A DNA stretch of 64,000 nt, from positions 1 through 64,000 of the forward strand of contig NZ_HG424446.1 in assembly GCF_000336385.2 (NCBI RefSeq). Reading direction: 5' to 3'. The position numbers were made by a program, and so were the translations under genes. Below, piece by piece: positions 45,538-53,727 of the stretch; within the stretch, counting starts at the first letter, position 1; every line of letters starts with the position of its first letter. The notes below the pieces were generated by a model. It saw only the letters and a program-made list of their open reading frames with translations, had not been told where the DNA came from and did not search any database. The stretch comes from Lysobacter antibioticus HS124. GTDB taxonomy: Bacteria > Pseudomonadota > Gammaproteobacteria > Xanthomonadales > Xanthomonadaceae.

Positions 45538-46743
45538 GTGCGGATCGCAGCTCTCGCCTTAGCCCTTGCCCTGTCGTGGTCGGCCGCATCGGCCGACGAA
45601 CCCTTGAGCGCCGGCCAACGCTTCGCCCAGGATGCGACCATCGTCGATACCCATATCGACGCGCCCAGCCTGTTGCTGCGCAACTGGGCCGATCTCGGCG
45701 TGGACACGCCCAAGGTCGAATTCGACTACCCGCGCGCGCGCCAGGGCGGCCTGGACGTGGCCTTCATGTCGATCTACACCTCGCCCGGCGAAGACCGCGC
45801 CGGCAGCGCCACCCAGACCGCGCACACCCAGATCGACGCGGTCGAGGCGATGATCGGCCGCCATCCGGAGCGGTTCGCCCTGCTGCGTTCGCCGGCCGAC
45901 TTCGAGCGCCTGCACGCGCGCGGCCAGCGTGTGCTGCTCGCGCTGGGCATGGAGAACGGCGCGCCGATCGGCGACGACCTGGCGCGGCTGGCCCAGTTCC
46001 ATGCCCGCGGCGTGCGCTACATCACCCTCGCCCACAGCGAGGACAACCGTATCAGCGATTCCTCCTACAGCCGCAAGCGTACCTGGCAGGGGCTGAGCCC
46101 GTTCGGCGAGAAAGTCGTCGACGAAATGAACCGGCTCGGCATCATGGTCGACGTCTCGCACCTGTCCGACGACGCGGTACGCGATGTGCTTGCGCGAAGC
46201 AAGGCGCCGGTGATCGCCAGCCATTCCGGGCTGCGCCATTTCACGCCCGGTTTCGAGCGCAACCTCAGCGACGAGCTCGCCAAGGCGATCGCGGCCAAGG
46301 GCGGCGTGGTCCAGATCGTGTTCGGCAACGCCTTCGTCGACCCGGCCTCGGCCGCCGACACCCAGGCCTACTTCGTCGACAACGCCAAGTTCGAGCGCGA
46401 ACAGGCCGCTGCGCGCGAACGCGGCGAAGCGGTGCGCAGCCAGGCCGATTTCGACGCCGCTTGGGAGAAAGCGCACCCGCCGCGCAAAGTACCGATCGAT
46501 GCGGTGCTGAATCAGATCGACTACGCGGTGAAACTGCTCGGCGCCGACCACGTCGGCATCGGCTCGGATTTCGACGGCGTATCCGGCGCGCTGCCGGACG
46601 GCCTCACGTCGGTCGCCGATTACCCGAACCTGATCGAAGGCCTGAAGCGGCGCGGCCATTCCGACGACACCGTGCGCAAGATCCTCGGCGACAACCTGCT
46701 GCGGGTATGGCGCGCGGTCGAGGCTCAGGCGGTGCGTCGATGA
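45538..46743 (+). CDS. Exported membrane dipeptidase, M19 family
   Basis: A 401-residue zinc dipeptidase (renal dipeptidase family). Signal peptide about 1-20 (LALALALSWSAASA). Metal and active-site stretches: TIVDTHIDAPSLLLRNW, LLALGMENGAPIG, RYITLAHSEDNRISDSSY, VDVSHLSDDAVRDVL, VIASHSGLRHFTPGFERNL and HVGIGSDFDG. The GTG start at 45538 follows CGGAGG by 5 bases, which decides the start over upstream codons. Its stop overlaps the next gene in ATGA, suggesting coupled expression. Confidence 0.9.
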   Translation: MRIAALALALALSWSAASADEPLSAGQRFAQDATIVDTHIDAPSLLLRNWADLGVDTPKVEFDYPRARQGGLDVAFMSIYTSPGEDRAGSATQTAHTQIDAVEAMIGRHPERFALLRSPADFERLHARGQRVLLALGMENGAPIGDDLARLAQFHARGVRYITLAHSEDNRISDSSYSRKRTWQGLSPFGEKVVDEMNRLGIMVDVSHLSDDAVRDVLARSKAPVIASHSGLRHFTPGFERNLSDELAKAIAAKGGVVQIVFGNAFVDPASAADTQAYFVDNAKFEREQAAARERGEAVRSQADFDAAWEKAHPPRKVPIDAVLNQIDYAVKLLGADHVGIGSDFDGVSGALPDGLTSVADYPNLIEGLKRRGHSDDTVRKILGDNLLRVWRAVEAQAVRR

Positions 46744-47594
46744 GCGCTTCCGCGACCGGTCCGGCGTTCGAGCTGCTCCAGGCCAACCCCGGCGGTTCGC
46801 CCGACGGTCACCTGCGCTTGCTGGACGAACACGGCGAGGAATTCCTGGAGCCGTTCGACCTGGTCCAGACCCTGGCCGAAGTACTGGCCGAGTCCGGCCA
46901 TCGCGCGCACGCCTACGACAACGGCTGGATCGAGATCGGCGACGACGGTCTGTTCGCGTTTCCCCAACTGGTCGAATTCACCGAGCTCGACAACGGCGTC
47001 ATCCGTACCGCCAGCACCATCCAGTGCCACCACCCGCGCTGCTTCCCGCTCGGCCTGTTCGAGTACCAGCACGCCACCGGCGAAGGTTTCGACGATGCCG
47101 TACGGCGCGGGTTCGGCCAATGGGCACGCACCGACCTGATCGCCCTGCTCGACGCGACGCGGGTCGAACCCGAAGCCTGCATGAGCATGCGCATGGACTT
47201 CGACGGCGAAGACGGGTCGAAAGCACGGTCGCGGCGCGTCGTGTTCGGACCGGTGGCGCACTTCGGCCAAGCCCCGGCCGAACAGGCCGCAAACCCGGAC
47301 CCGGACGAGGACGCGGAAGCCTGCGAACACGGCTTCTGCCCCTGCTGTCTGTTCACCCAATCGCTGGACGCGTTCCGTCCGCTGCTGCAGGCCGAGGGCG
47401 TGTTCGCGCTGCGTCTGTTCGCCTCGCGCGATCACCACGACGGCGAATGCCAGGCCGATTGCCGGGTCAACGGCGAAGATTGGGCGCCGGGGCTGGCCAG
47501 CCTGCAAGCCTATGCCGCGACCTGGCCGAGCACGGCCGGACAGGGGCTGGAATTCCGCAAGCAGTACGTGATCGTGCAGGACGCGCCGGACTGA
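46740..47594 (+). CDS. Cys-rich cytosolic protein, DUF6348-like
   Basis: A 284-residue protein without signal peptide or membrane segment. The segment AYDNGWIEIGDDGLFAFPQLVEFTELDNGVIRTASTIQCHHPRCFPLGLFEYQHATG looks like DUF6348, an uncharacterised family; that label is from memory of the pattern and unverified. A Cys cluster CEHGFCPCC (about 201-209) and HHDGECQADC (about 237-246) could bind a metal. The gene overlaps the M19 dipeptidase stop by four bases (ATGA). It is unclear whether the pairing is functional. Confidence 0.65.
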   Translation: MSASATGPAFELLQANPGGSPDGHLRLLDEHGEEFLEPFDLVQTLAEVLAESGHRAHAYDNGWIEIGDDGLFAFPQLVEFTELDNGVIRTASTIQCHHPRCFPLGLFEYQHATGEGFDDAVRRGFGQWARTDLIALLDATRVEPEACMSMRMDFDGEDGSKARSRRVVFGPVAHFGQAPAEQAANPDPDEDAEACEHGFCPCCLFTQSLDAFRPLLQAEGVFALRLFASRDHHDGECQADCRVNGEDWAPGLASLQAYAATWPSTAGQGLEFRKQYVIVQDAPD

Positions 47595-47703
47595 GCCCGC
47601 GGCGGCGCCAACCGAAGCGAGTTGCGGCGCCGGCCCGCCGTCGCCGCAACTCGCGCGCCGCATAGCGAAGGCAAGCCCAACCGGCACCCAGGGGAATCCT
47701 CCC

Positions 47704-47794
47704 GAATCCCTAATCGCGAATCCCTAATCCCTAATCCCTAATCCCTAATCCCTAATCCCGAATCCCTAATCCCGAATCCCGAATCGCGAATCCC
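47704..47794. repeat. Tandem heptamer repeat, 13 units of (G/T)AATC(C/G)C
   Basis: Thirteen contiguous 7-bp units (mostly TAATCCC and GAATCCC; two TAATCGC/GAATCGC variants) between the DUF6348-like gene and the Ax21 terminator. The unit is telomere-like by chance, but the tract is internal and imperfect, so slipped-strand expansion of a short repeat is the likelier origin. Confidence 0.95.
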
Positions 47795-47801
47795 CGTCCC
47801 G

Positions 47802-47840
47802 CAAAAAAGCAAAGCCCGGCGCAGGCCGGGCTTTGCTTTT
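47802..47840 (-). terminator. Bidirectional terminator after the Ax21-family gene
   Basis: AAAGCCCGGC/GCCGGGCTTT arms around a short GCAG loop, flanked by AAAAAAGC on one side and GCTTTT on the other, so it can end transcription on both strands. It lies 20 bases past the Ax21 stop at 47860. Confidence 0.9.
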
Positions 47841-47859
47841 GTCATCGTGCAGGCGCTGA

Positions 47860-48498
47860 TCAGAAGCTGGCGCGGACACCGATGGTGTACTGCTTGGCGT
47901 GCTCGCCGAACTCGGCTTCGCCGACGATGCCCCAGGTCTGGTTGAACTTGACCAGGGCGCCGACGGTGCCGCTGAACTCGCTGTCGTACATGTCGCCGTC
48001 GGTGTAGTTCAGCTTGGCCCAGCCTTCGAAGTTCTTGGCCAGGTTGCCGCGCAGACCGACCGAACCGCGGAAGTCGTCGCCGTCGATCTCGTCGGACAGC
48101 ACGTTCGAGTCCAGCTCGGTGCGGATGTAGCTCAGCTCGCCGACCCAGTCGACGCGCTCGGACAGAGTGTGGTGGTAGCCCACGCCGATCTTGAACTGGT
48201 CGGCATCGACGTCGATGTCGCCCAGGTCGACGTTGTTGAAGCGCACGCCGACGTTGTTGTCTTCGCCCTTGCGGTAGCTGCCGAACGCGTAGAACGGCGC
48301 TTCGCCGAACGCGATCGAACCGTCGATGTAGCCGCCGTCGGCCTTCGGATCCTGCACGCGCAGGCCCGGGGTCAGGCTGCGCACTTCGTACTGCTGCACC
48401 GAATAACCGGCTTCGATGTGGGTGTAGCTCAGACCTTCCGCAGCGGCGGCGGTCGACGCCAGGGCCAGGGCCAGGCCCAGCGCGAGTTGCTTCTTCAT
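47860..48498 (-). CDS. Ax21-family outer membrane beta-barrel protein
   Basis: A 212-residue outer membrane protein: signal peptide (MKKQLALGLALALASTAAAAEG), then GLSYTHIEAGYSVQQYEVRS, YIDGSIAFGEAPFYAFGSYRKGEDNNVGVRFNNV and alternating hydrophobic strands ending in Phe (RASF), as in small 8-strand barrels. The pattern matches the Ax21 family of Xanthomonas and Stenotrophomonas; the once-claimed role of Ax21 as a secreted signal was withdrawn, so it should be treated as an outer membrane protein of unknown role. AAGGGGA precedes the ATG. Confidence 0.85.
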   Translation of the reverse strand: MKKQLALGLALALASTAAAAEGLSYTHIEAGYSVQQYEVRSLTPGLRVQDPKADGGYIDGSIAFGEAPFYAFGSYRKGEDNNVGVRFNNVDLGDIDVDADQFKIGVGYHHTLSERVDWVGELSYIRTELDSNVLSDEIDGDDFRGSVGLRGNLAKNFEGWAKLNYTDGDMYDSEFSGTVGALVKFNQTWGIVGEAEFGEHAKQYTIGVRASF

Positions 48499-48625
48499 AA
48501 ATCCCCTTGTTCCTTGATTGGCGATGAAGTTCCCATCCTCGGGAACGGCGCGCATCTTAATGAAAAAATTACATCCTGTCTGCCGGCATCGCGCCGCCCG
48601 CCGACAAAACCGTGCGACAAAACAA

Positions 48626-48647
48626 AAGCCCCGCGGAGGCGGGGCTT
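48626..48647 (-). terminator. Terminator after bTHX
   Basis: A 9-bp stem AAGCCCCGC-ggag-GCGGGGCTT; on the minus strand it is followed by TTGTTTTG. About 30 bases past the stop at 48678. Confidence 0.8.
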
Positions 48648-48677
48648 CGGTTCGAACCTGCGGGCCTGGAGGCCGGC

Positions 48678-48863
48678 TTATTCCTTGGTGGCCTTCTTCG
48701 CCACGACCTTCTTGGCCGGCGCCTTGACCGCGCTCTTGGCGGTCTTCTTGGCGGCCGGCGCCGCGGCCGAGCCGGTGGCCTTGGTCACGGCCTTGCTGCG
48801 GGCGTTGCCGTAGCTGGAGTTGTAGCGCTTGCCCTTGGCGGTCTTGCGGTCGCCCTTACCCAT
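48678..48863 (-). CDS. 30S ribosomal protein bTHX
   Basis: A 61-residue basic protein: MGKGDRKTAKGKRYNSSYGNARS is the conserved bTHX head, which sits at the top of the small ribosomal subunit. The C-terminal half is an Ala/Lys-rich tail (APAAKKTAKSAVKAPAKK), longer than in thermophilic Thx, where the protein is about 27 residues. Xanthomonads commonly carry such tailed versions. It stands alone with GGAG before the ATG and a terminator after the stop. Confidence 0.88.
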   Translation of the reverse strand: MGKGDRKTAKGKRYNSSYGNARSKAVTKATGSAAAPAAKKTAKSAVKAPAKKVVAKKATKE

Positions 48864-49036
48864 GGTCGTGCTCCTAAATTAAGACGTTGTGCGTTGAATC
48901 GATTGGTTCGAATGGTGTCCGCGCTGGCGACAGGCGCAGCCACCGGGCAGGTCCGCAGGACCGGTGCCGGCGCCGCACGGCGCGCGCGAGGCTGCGAAGC
49001 CTAGCATAAGCGTCGGTTCCAGGCCCGCGGCGGGGC

Positions 49037-49447
49037 TCAATGAGCGCAGTGGGCGTCGTGGACGTGAACGTGGTTCAGGCGCAAATTGGCCAGATGGGCC
49101 AGCCCGACCAGGGTGCCGCCGAGGGTCATCACCACCGCATGCGGCAACAGCGAATGGTGCAGCGGCGGATACAGCAGGCCCAGCCACAGCACCAGCACGC
49201 CCGGCAGCAGCAGGACCAGCGCGCGCACGGCACGGTGGCGGCGATAGCCCCAGGCGACGCTGAAACTGCCGAGCAAGGTGGCGAAGATCACGAACGCCAG
49301 CTCGAAGCGGCCGTCGAACCAGCCGGCCACGCCGAGCGAGGGCAGCAGCGCGATCGCCAGCGGCAGCAGCGCGCAGTGCACCGCGCACAGCAGGGAGCCG
49401 AAGGCGCCGATGCGGTCGATCAGGCTGCGGGGACGCAGGTCGGGCAT
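49037..49447 (-). CDS. MerC domain membrane protein with His-rich tail, Zur-box linked
   Basis: A 136-residue inner membrane protein of the MerC family: LIDRIGAFGSLLCAVHCALLPLAIALLPSLG with the paired CAVHC metal motif in the first helix, then three more hydrophobic segments. The C-terminus HVHVHDAHCAH is a strong metal-binding tail. MerC proteins transport mercury, but here no mer genes adjoin; a Zur box lies 46 bases before its start and the gene diverges from a ZnuD-like receptor, so zinc is the more probable metal. Confidence 0.88.
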   Translation of the reverse strand: MPDLRPRSLIDRIGAFGSLLCAVHCALLPLAIALLPSLGVAGWFDGRFELAFVIFATLLGSFSVAWGYRRHRAVRALVLLLPGVLVLWLGLLYPPLHHSLLPHAVVMTLGGTLVGLAHLANLRLNHVHVHDAHCAH

Positions 49448-49492
49448 GGATGACGGTTTGTTAATGATGACTTCTGGGAGGGGGACATCGCG

Positions 49493-49515
49493 ACTTGGTT
49501 ATAATATAACATTAC
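49493..49515. promoter_or_regulatory. Zur box shared by the MerC-domain and TonB receptor genes
   Basis: The core GTTATAATATAAC (49498-49510) is a perfect 6-1-6 palindrome and matches the centre of the known gammaproteobacterial Zur consensus GTTATAnTATAAC, with ACATT continuing on the right as in that consensus. It lies 33 bases before the receptor ATG and 46 bases before merC, so zinc-bound Zur would silence both. Confidence 0.9.
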
Positions 49516-49547
49516 GACCTGTCGCTCCCAACACTTTACCTGAACCC

Positions 49548-51719
49548 ATGCCCCGACGTCCCCTGCCGCGGCTGCTGCCGCTAGCCCTGGCCCTGCAACT
49601 GGCTGTTCCATTCATCGCTCAGGCCCAGGAGGCCGGCACCGTGCCGGCCGATCGCCACCCGCCCACCGACCTCAACGCGATCGAGGTCAAGGCCACGCCC
49701 TTGCCTGGCACCGCGGAAGACCTGACTCGCCCGGTCGATGTGCTGGCCGGCGAACAGCTCGACCGCGCCAAGGCCAACTCGCTCGGCGAGACCGTGGCCA
49801 AGCTGCCCGGCGTGCAGAGCTCCTACTTCGGCCCCGGCGTCGGCCGGCCGATCGTGCGCGGTTTCGACGGCGCCCGAGTCCAGGTGCTCAGCGACGGCCT
49901 CGGCTCCGGCGACGTGTCCACGGTCAGCGTCGATCATGCCGTCAGCATCGAACCCTTCCTCGCCGACCAGATCGAGGTGCTAAAGGGCCCGGCCACCCTG
50001 CTCTACGGCAGCGGCGCGATCGGCGGCGCGGTCAACGTCATTGACGGCCGCATTCCCGAGCGCGCCACCGAGCAGCCGCTGCAAGGCCGCGCCGAACTGC
50101 GCGGCGGCACGGTCAACGACGAAAAGACCGGCATGGTCCGCCTCGACGGCACCTCGGCCTCCGGCCATGTCGTGTTCCACTTCGACGCCCTGCACCGCGA
50201 AACCGGCGACTACGACATCCCCGGCTATGCCGAGAGCGCGGCCCATCGCGCCGAAGCCGGCGAAGTCGCCGACCCGGCCGACCGCGGCGTGCTGCGCAAC
50301 AGCGCCGTGCGCACCGACGCCGGCGCGCTCGGCATTTCCTGGGTCGGCGAACGCGGCTTCCTCGGCGCCAGCTACAGCCTGTTCAACACCCGCTACGGCG
50401 TGCCGGGCCACGAACACGAGCACGGCGACGACGGCCACGATCACGGCGACGAAGCCGAGGGCGAGGAAGGCGCGGTCCGGATCGAAATGGACCAGCGCCG
50501 CACCGAAGTGCGCGGCGGCCTCAACGAGGTCGGTCCGTTCGCCTCGATCCGGGCCAAAGTGGCCCGCACCGAGTACACCCATACCGAATACGAAGGCGCC
50601 GCCGTCGGCACCGTGTTCGACAACACCAGCACCGAGGGCCGGCTGGAACTGGTGCATCGCCCCTGGGGCGGCTGGAACGGCGCGTTCGGCCTGCAGTTGG
50701 CCAAGCGCGACTTCCGCGCGATCGGCGACGAAGCCTTCGTGCCGCCGTCGCAGTCGCGCGACGGCGGCCTGTTCTGGATCGGCGAACGCGAGTTCGGCCC
50801 GGTCAAGCTGGAGCTGGGCGCGCGCCACGACCGCAACGAGATCGACGTCGACGAGGGCGCGATCGGACCGGACCGCGATTTCGATACCACCAGCCTGTCG
50901 GCTTCGGCGCGCTGGAATCTGAGCGAGGACTTCCACCTGTCGTTCGGCCTGGACCGCGCGCAGCGTTCGCCGACCGCCGAAGAGCTGTACTCCAACGGCT
51001 TGCACGTGGCCACCGCGAGCATCGAACTGGGCAGTCCGACCCTGGACGTGGAGACCGCCAACCGCGCCGAGCTCGGTCTGCACTGGCACAACGGCCCGCT
51101 CAAGCTGAGCGCCTCGCTGTACCACGTGCGCTACAACGACTTCATTTACCTGGCCGACACCGGCGTGGAAGAGCACGACGGCCCGGTGCGGCTGTGGACC
51201 CAGGGCGATGCGCGCTTCAGCGGCGCCGAAGCCGAGGCCGACTGGACCTTCCTCGACAACGACACCGGCACCTGGGGCCTGCGTGTGTTCGGCGACGTGG
51301 TGCGCGGCAAGCTCGACGGCCGCGGCACGCGCGAGGTCGCGTTCGCGGTGCCGCATGGCGATCACAGCCACGACTACACCGCCGACCTGGCGCAGAGCGG
51401 CAACCTGCCGCGCATCGCGCCGTGGCGCCTGGGCGGCGAACTGCGCTGGGCGCGCGGCCCGCTGCGCGCTTCGCTGGGTGCGGTGCGTTACGCACGCCAG
51501 GACCGGGTCGCCGAGTTCGAAAGCGAAACGCCGGGCTATACCCTGGTCGACGCGCATGTCGCCTGGCACGCCGACACCGCCGCCGGCAACGCCTGGGAAG
51601 TGTTCCTCGACGGCAGCAACCTGCTCGACAAGGAAGCGCGCGCGCACACCTCCTTCCTCAAGGACGTGGCGCCCCTGCCCGGCCGCGGGGTCGCGTTCGG
51701 CGTGCGCATGTTCTTCTGA
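49548..51719 (+). CDS. ZnuD-like TonB-dependent zinc receptor
   Basis: A 723-residue outer membrane receptor. Signal peptide about 1-26, TonB-box-like NAIEVKATPLPG, plug with LPGVQSSYFGPGVGRPIVRGFDGARVQVLSDG and DQIEVLKGPATLLYGSGAIGGAVNV, then a barrel ending in Phe-Phe. An extracellular loop near 288-301 is His/Asp-rich (HEHEHGDDGHDHGD), and PHGDHSHDY recurs later, as in Neisseria ZnuD. With the Zur box just upstream, zinc uptake under zinc starvation is well supported; zur lies 4 kb downstream. Confidence 0.93.
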   Translation: MPRRPLPRLLPLALALQLAVPFIAQAQEAGTVPADRHPPTDLNAIEVKATPLPGTAEDLTRPVDVLAGEQLDRAKANSLGETVAKLPGVQSSYFGPGVGRPIVRGFDGARVQVLSDGLGSGDVSTVSVDHAVSIEPFLADQIEVLKGPATLLYGSGAIGGAVNVIDGRIPERATEQPLQGRAELRGGTVNDEKTGMVRLDGTSASGHVVFHFDALHRETGDYDIPGYAESAAHRAEAGEVADPADRGVLRNSAVRTDAGALGISWVGERGFLGASYSLFNTRYGVPGHEHEHGDDGHDHGDEAEGEEGAVRIEMDQRRTEVRGGLNEVGPFASIRAKVARTEYTHTEYEGAAVGTVFDNTSTEGRLELVHRPWGGWNGAFGLQLAKRDFRAIGDEAFVPPSQSRDGGLFWIGEREFGPVKLELGARHDRNEIDVDEGAIGPDRDFDTTSLSASARWNLSEDFHLSFGLDRAQRSPTAEELYSNGLHVATASIELGSPTLDVETANRAELGLHWHNGPLKLSASLYHVRYNDFIYLADTGVEEHDGPVRLWTQGDARFSGAEAEADWTFLDNDTGTWGLRVFGDVVRGKLDGRGTREVAFAVPHGDHSHDYTADLAQSGNLPRIAPWRLGGELRWARGPLRASLGAVRYARQDRVAEFESETPGYTLVDAHVAWHADTAAGNAWEVFLDGSNLLDKEARAHTSFLKDVAPLPGRGVAFGVRMFF

Positions 51720-51875
51720 CGGCCGACAGCGGCACCGGATCGGACGTCCTGGCGCCGCCCGCATTCGGCTTGCGGGCGGGAGCGCCGCCGGCAGGGTTCG
51801 CCGCCGGCGCTCGCACCAGTTCCCAGCCCACCGAACGCCGGCGCTCGCCGGCGTTTGCGTCGGCCGCACAAATAG

Positions 51876-51887
51876 GTGTATATACAC
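51876..51887. promoter_or_regulatory. Candidate MarR operator overlapping the ribosome site
   Basis: GTGTATATACAC is a perfect 12-bp palindrome in an otherwise GC-rich gap, ending 3 bases before the MarR ATG. Autorepression by blocking initiation is the likely function. Confidence 0.65.
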
Positions 51888-51890
51888 ACA

Positions 51891-52331
51891 ATGGCCTTTC
51901 CTCCGACCGCGCCGAGCGTCTGCACCTGCTTCCGCATGCGCAAGCTGTCGCGGCTGATGAGCCAACGCTACGACCAGGCGCTGGCGCCGGCCGGGCTCAA
52001 TCTCAATCAATATTCGATCCTGCGCCGCACCGGCGGCCAAGGGCGCCCGCTGGGCGAAATCGCGCGCGAACTCGGCATGGACCGCAGCACCCTGAGCCGC
52101 GATCTCAAGCCGCTGGTCGAGGCCGGCTGGATCGAATCGGTGCCCGGCGATGACGCGCGCCAACGCCGCCTGCGCCTGACCGCGTCCGGCCGCCGCACCA
52201 TCGAACGCGCGCAACCGCTGTGGCGCATGGCTCAGGACGAAATCGACCGCGGCCTCGGCGCCGACGGCGTCGCCGCCCTGCACGCGCAGTTGGACCGCGC
52301 GATCGCGCAGTTGCAGGGCGACGCCCCATGA
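51891..52331 (+). CDS. MarR family transcriptional regulator
   Basis: A 146-residue regulator: MRKLSRLMSQRYDQALAPAGLNLNQYSILRRTGGQGRPLGEIARELGMDRSTLSRDLKPLVEAGWIESVPGDDARQRRLRLTASGRRTIERAQPLW contains the MarR winged HTH and the DxR wing. CTCFRMRKLSR holds two Cys that could sense oxidants, as in OhrR-like proteins, but this is speculative. I use ATG 51891; an in-frame GTG at 51876 lies inside a palindrome and lacks a ribosome site. It is followed 151 bases later by an MFS transporter, the likely target. Confidence 0.92.
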   Translation: MAFPPTAPSVCTCFRMRKLSRLMSQRYDQALAPAGLNLNQYSILRRTGGQGRPLGEIARELGMDRSTLSRDLKPLVEAGWIESVPGDDARQRRLRLTASGRRTIERAQPLWRMAQDEIDRGLGADGVAALHAQLDRAIAQLQGDAP

Positions 52332-52370
52332 ACGCCGCCGGCGCCGCGCCTGCCTCGCTTCCCGCCTGCC

Positions 52371-52396
52371 GTCATCCCCGCGAAAGCGGGGCCCAA
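52371..52396. repeat. Short intergenic hairpin repeat (GTCATCCCCGCGAAAGCGGGG)
   Basis: CCCCGC-gaaa-GCGGGG stem at 52376-52391 within GTCATCCCCGCGAAAGCGGG. This is a common intergenic repeat of many proteobacteria and lies between marR and the MFS gene. Confidence 0.7.
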
Positions 52397-52482
52397 GGCT
52401 TCGCCGCGACATCGCTCCGCGCCCTGCGGACGCCCGATCGGTCGCCGGTCTCCTTCCCCGCCGTTCGTCAGCGAGCGTCCGC

Positions 52483-53727
52483 ATGAACCCCGCGCCCTCC
52501 GCCAAACCCGCGTCCTACTGGCCGCTGCTGCTCGCCGCCACCGCGATGCTGATGATCACCATGGGCATCCGCCAATCGCAGGGGCTGCTGGTCAAACCGA
52601 TCGGCCACAGCACCGGCCTGGGCATCGCCGAAATCAGCTTCGCGCTGGCGATCGGCCAGTTCGTCTGGGGTGCGGTGCAACCGGTGTTCGGCGCCCTCGC
52701 CGATCAGCGCGGCCCCGGCCGGGTGCTGGTGTTCGGCGGCGTGCTGCTGATCGCCGGCATGGGCCTGACTCCGTTCGTGTCCTCGCAATGGGGCCTGCTG
52801 ATGACGCTGGGCGTGCTCGGCGCGGCCGGCGCGGGCGCGGGCAGTTTCTCGATCCTGATCGGCGCGACCGCGCAACGGATTCCGGCGGAAAAGCGCTCGC
52901 TGGCCTCGGGCGTGATCAACGCCGGCGGTTCGATGGGCCAGTTCGTGTTCGCGCCGCTGGTGCAAGCGGTGATCGCGGCGGCCGGCTGGATGGCGGCGAT
53001 GTGGACCCTGGCCGCGGCCGCGGTGGCGACGCTACCGCTGGCCTGGCCGCTGCGCCGGCGCGAATCGCCCGCAGCGGTGGCCGGTGCGACGAACGCGGCG
53101 CCCGCGGGCATCGGCTTGCGCGAGCAGTTGCGCATCGCGGTACGCGAGCCGAGCTACTGGATGCTGCATGTGGGCTTTTTCACCTGCGGCTTCCACATCG
53201 CCTTCCTGGTCACCCACCTGCCCGGCGAAATCGCGCTGTGCGGACTGTCGGACAACGTTTCGGCGATGGCGTTGGGCCTGATCGGCCTGTTCAACGTCGC
53301 CGGCAGCCTCGCCGCCGGCTGGCTCGGCCAACGCTTCCGCATGAAGTACCTGCTGGCCGGCATGTACGCCAGCCGCGCGGCGATGATCGCGATCTATCTG
53401 GTCTCGCCGCCCACGCCGCTGACCTTCTACCTGTTCGCCGCCGGCCTCGGCGTGACCTGGCTGGCGACGGTGCCGCCGACCGCCGGCCTGGTCGGCAAGC
53501 TGTTCGGCCCGCGCTACCTGGGCACGCTGTTCGGCCTCACGTTGCTCTCGCACCAGATCGGCGGCTTCTTCGGCGCCTGGCTCGGCGGCTTGGCGATGGC
53601 GAGGTTCGGCGACTACACCTGGATGTGGTACGCCGACATCGTGCTGGCGCTGCTGGCCGCCGCGGCGAACCTGCCGATCCGCGAGAGCCGGCCGGCGCTG
53701 GCCGGGTTGGCGGCGGCGAAAGCCTAG
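52483..53727 (+). CDS. Major facilitator superfamily transporter
   Basis: A 414-residue inner membrane transporter with about 12 hydrophobic segments in two halves, and the loop 2-3 motif GALADQRGPGRVLVFGG. MGIRQSQGLLVKPIGHSTGLGIAEISFALAIGQFVWGAVQPVFG suggests the OFA/monocarboxylate-like group, but substrate is unknown. It follows marR on the same strand and could be its target. Its stop overlaps the end of zur by four bases, tail to tail. Confidence 0.9.
   Translation: MNPAPSAKPASYWPLLLAATAMLMITMGIRQSQGLLVKPIGHSTGLGIAEISFALAIGQFVWGAVQPVFGALADQRGPGRVLVFGGVLLIAGMGLTPFVSSQWGLLMTLGVLGAAGAGAGSFSILIGATAQRIPAEKRSLASGVINAGGSMGQFVFAPLVQAVIAAAGWMAAMWTLAAAAVATLPLAWPLRRRESPAAVAGATNAAPAGIGLREQLRIAVREPSYWMLHVGFFTCGFHIAFLVTHLPGEIALCGLSDNVSAMALGLIGLFNVAGSLAAGWLGQRFRMKYLLAGMYASRAAMIAIYLVSPPTPLTFYLFAAGLGVTWLATVPPTAGLVGKLFGPRYLGTLFGLTLLSHQIGGFFGAWLGGLAMARFGDYTWMWYADIVLALLAAAANLPIRESRPALAGLAAAKA

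Noticed and set aside
47704-47794. Heptamer repeats considered as a CRISPR array or telomere
   Set aside because: Units are contiguous with no spacers and lie inside the chromosome-like sequence; not CRISPR, and nothing indicates a DNA end.
49037-49447. MerC gene considered as part of a mercury resistance operon
   Set aside because: No merA, merP, merT or MerR-type regulator nearby, and a Zur box controls it.
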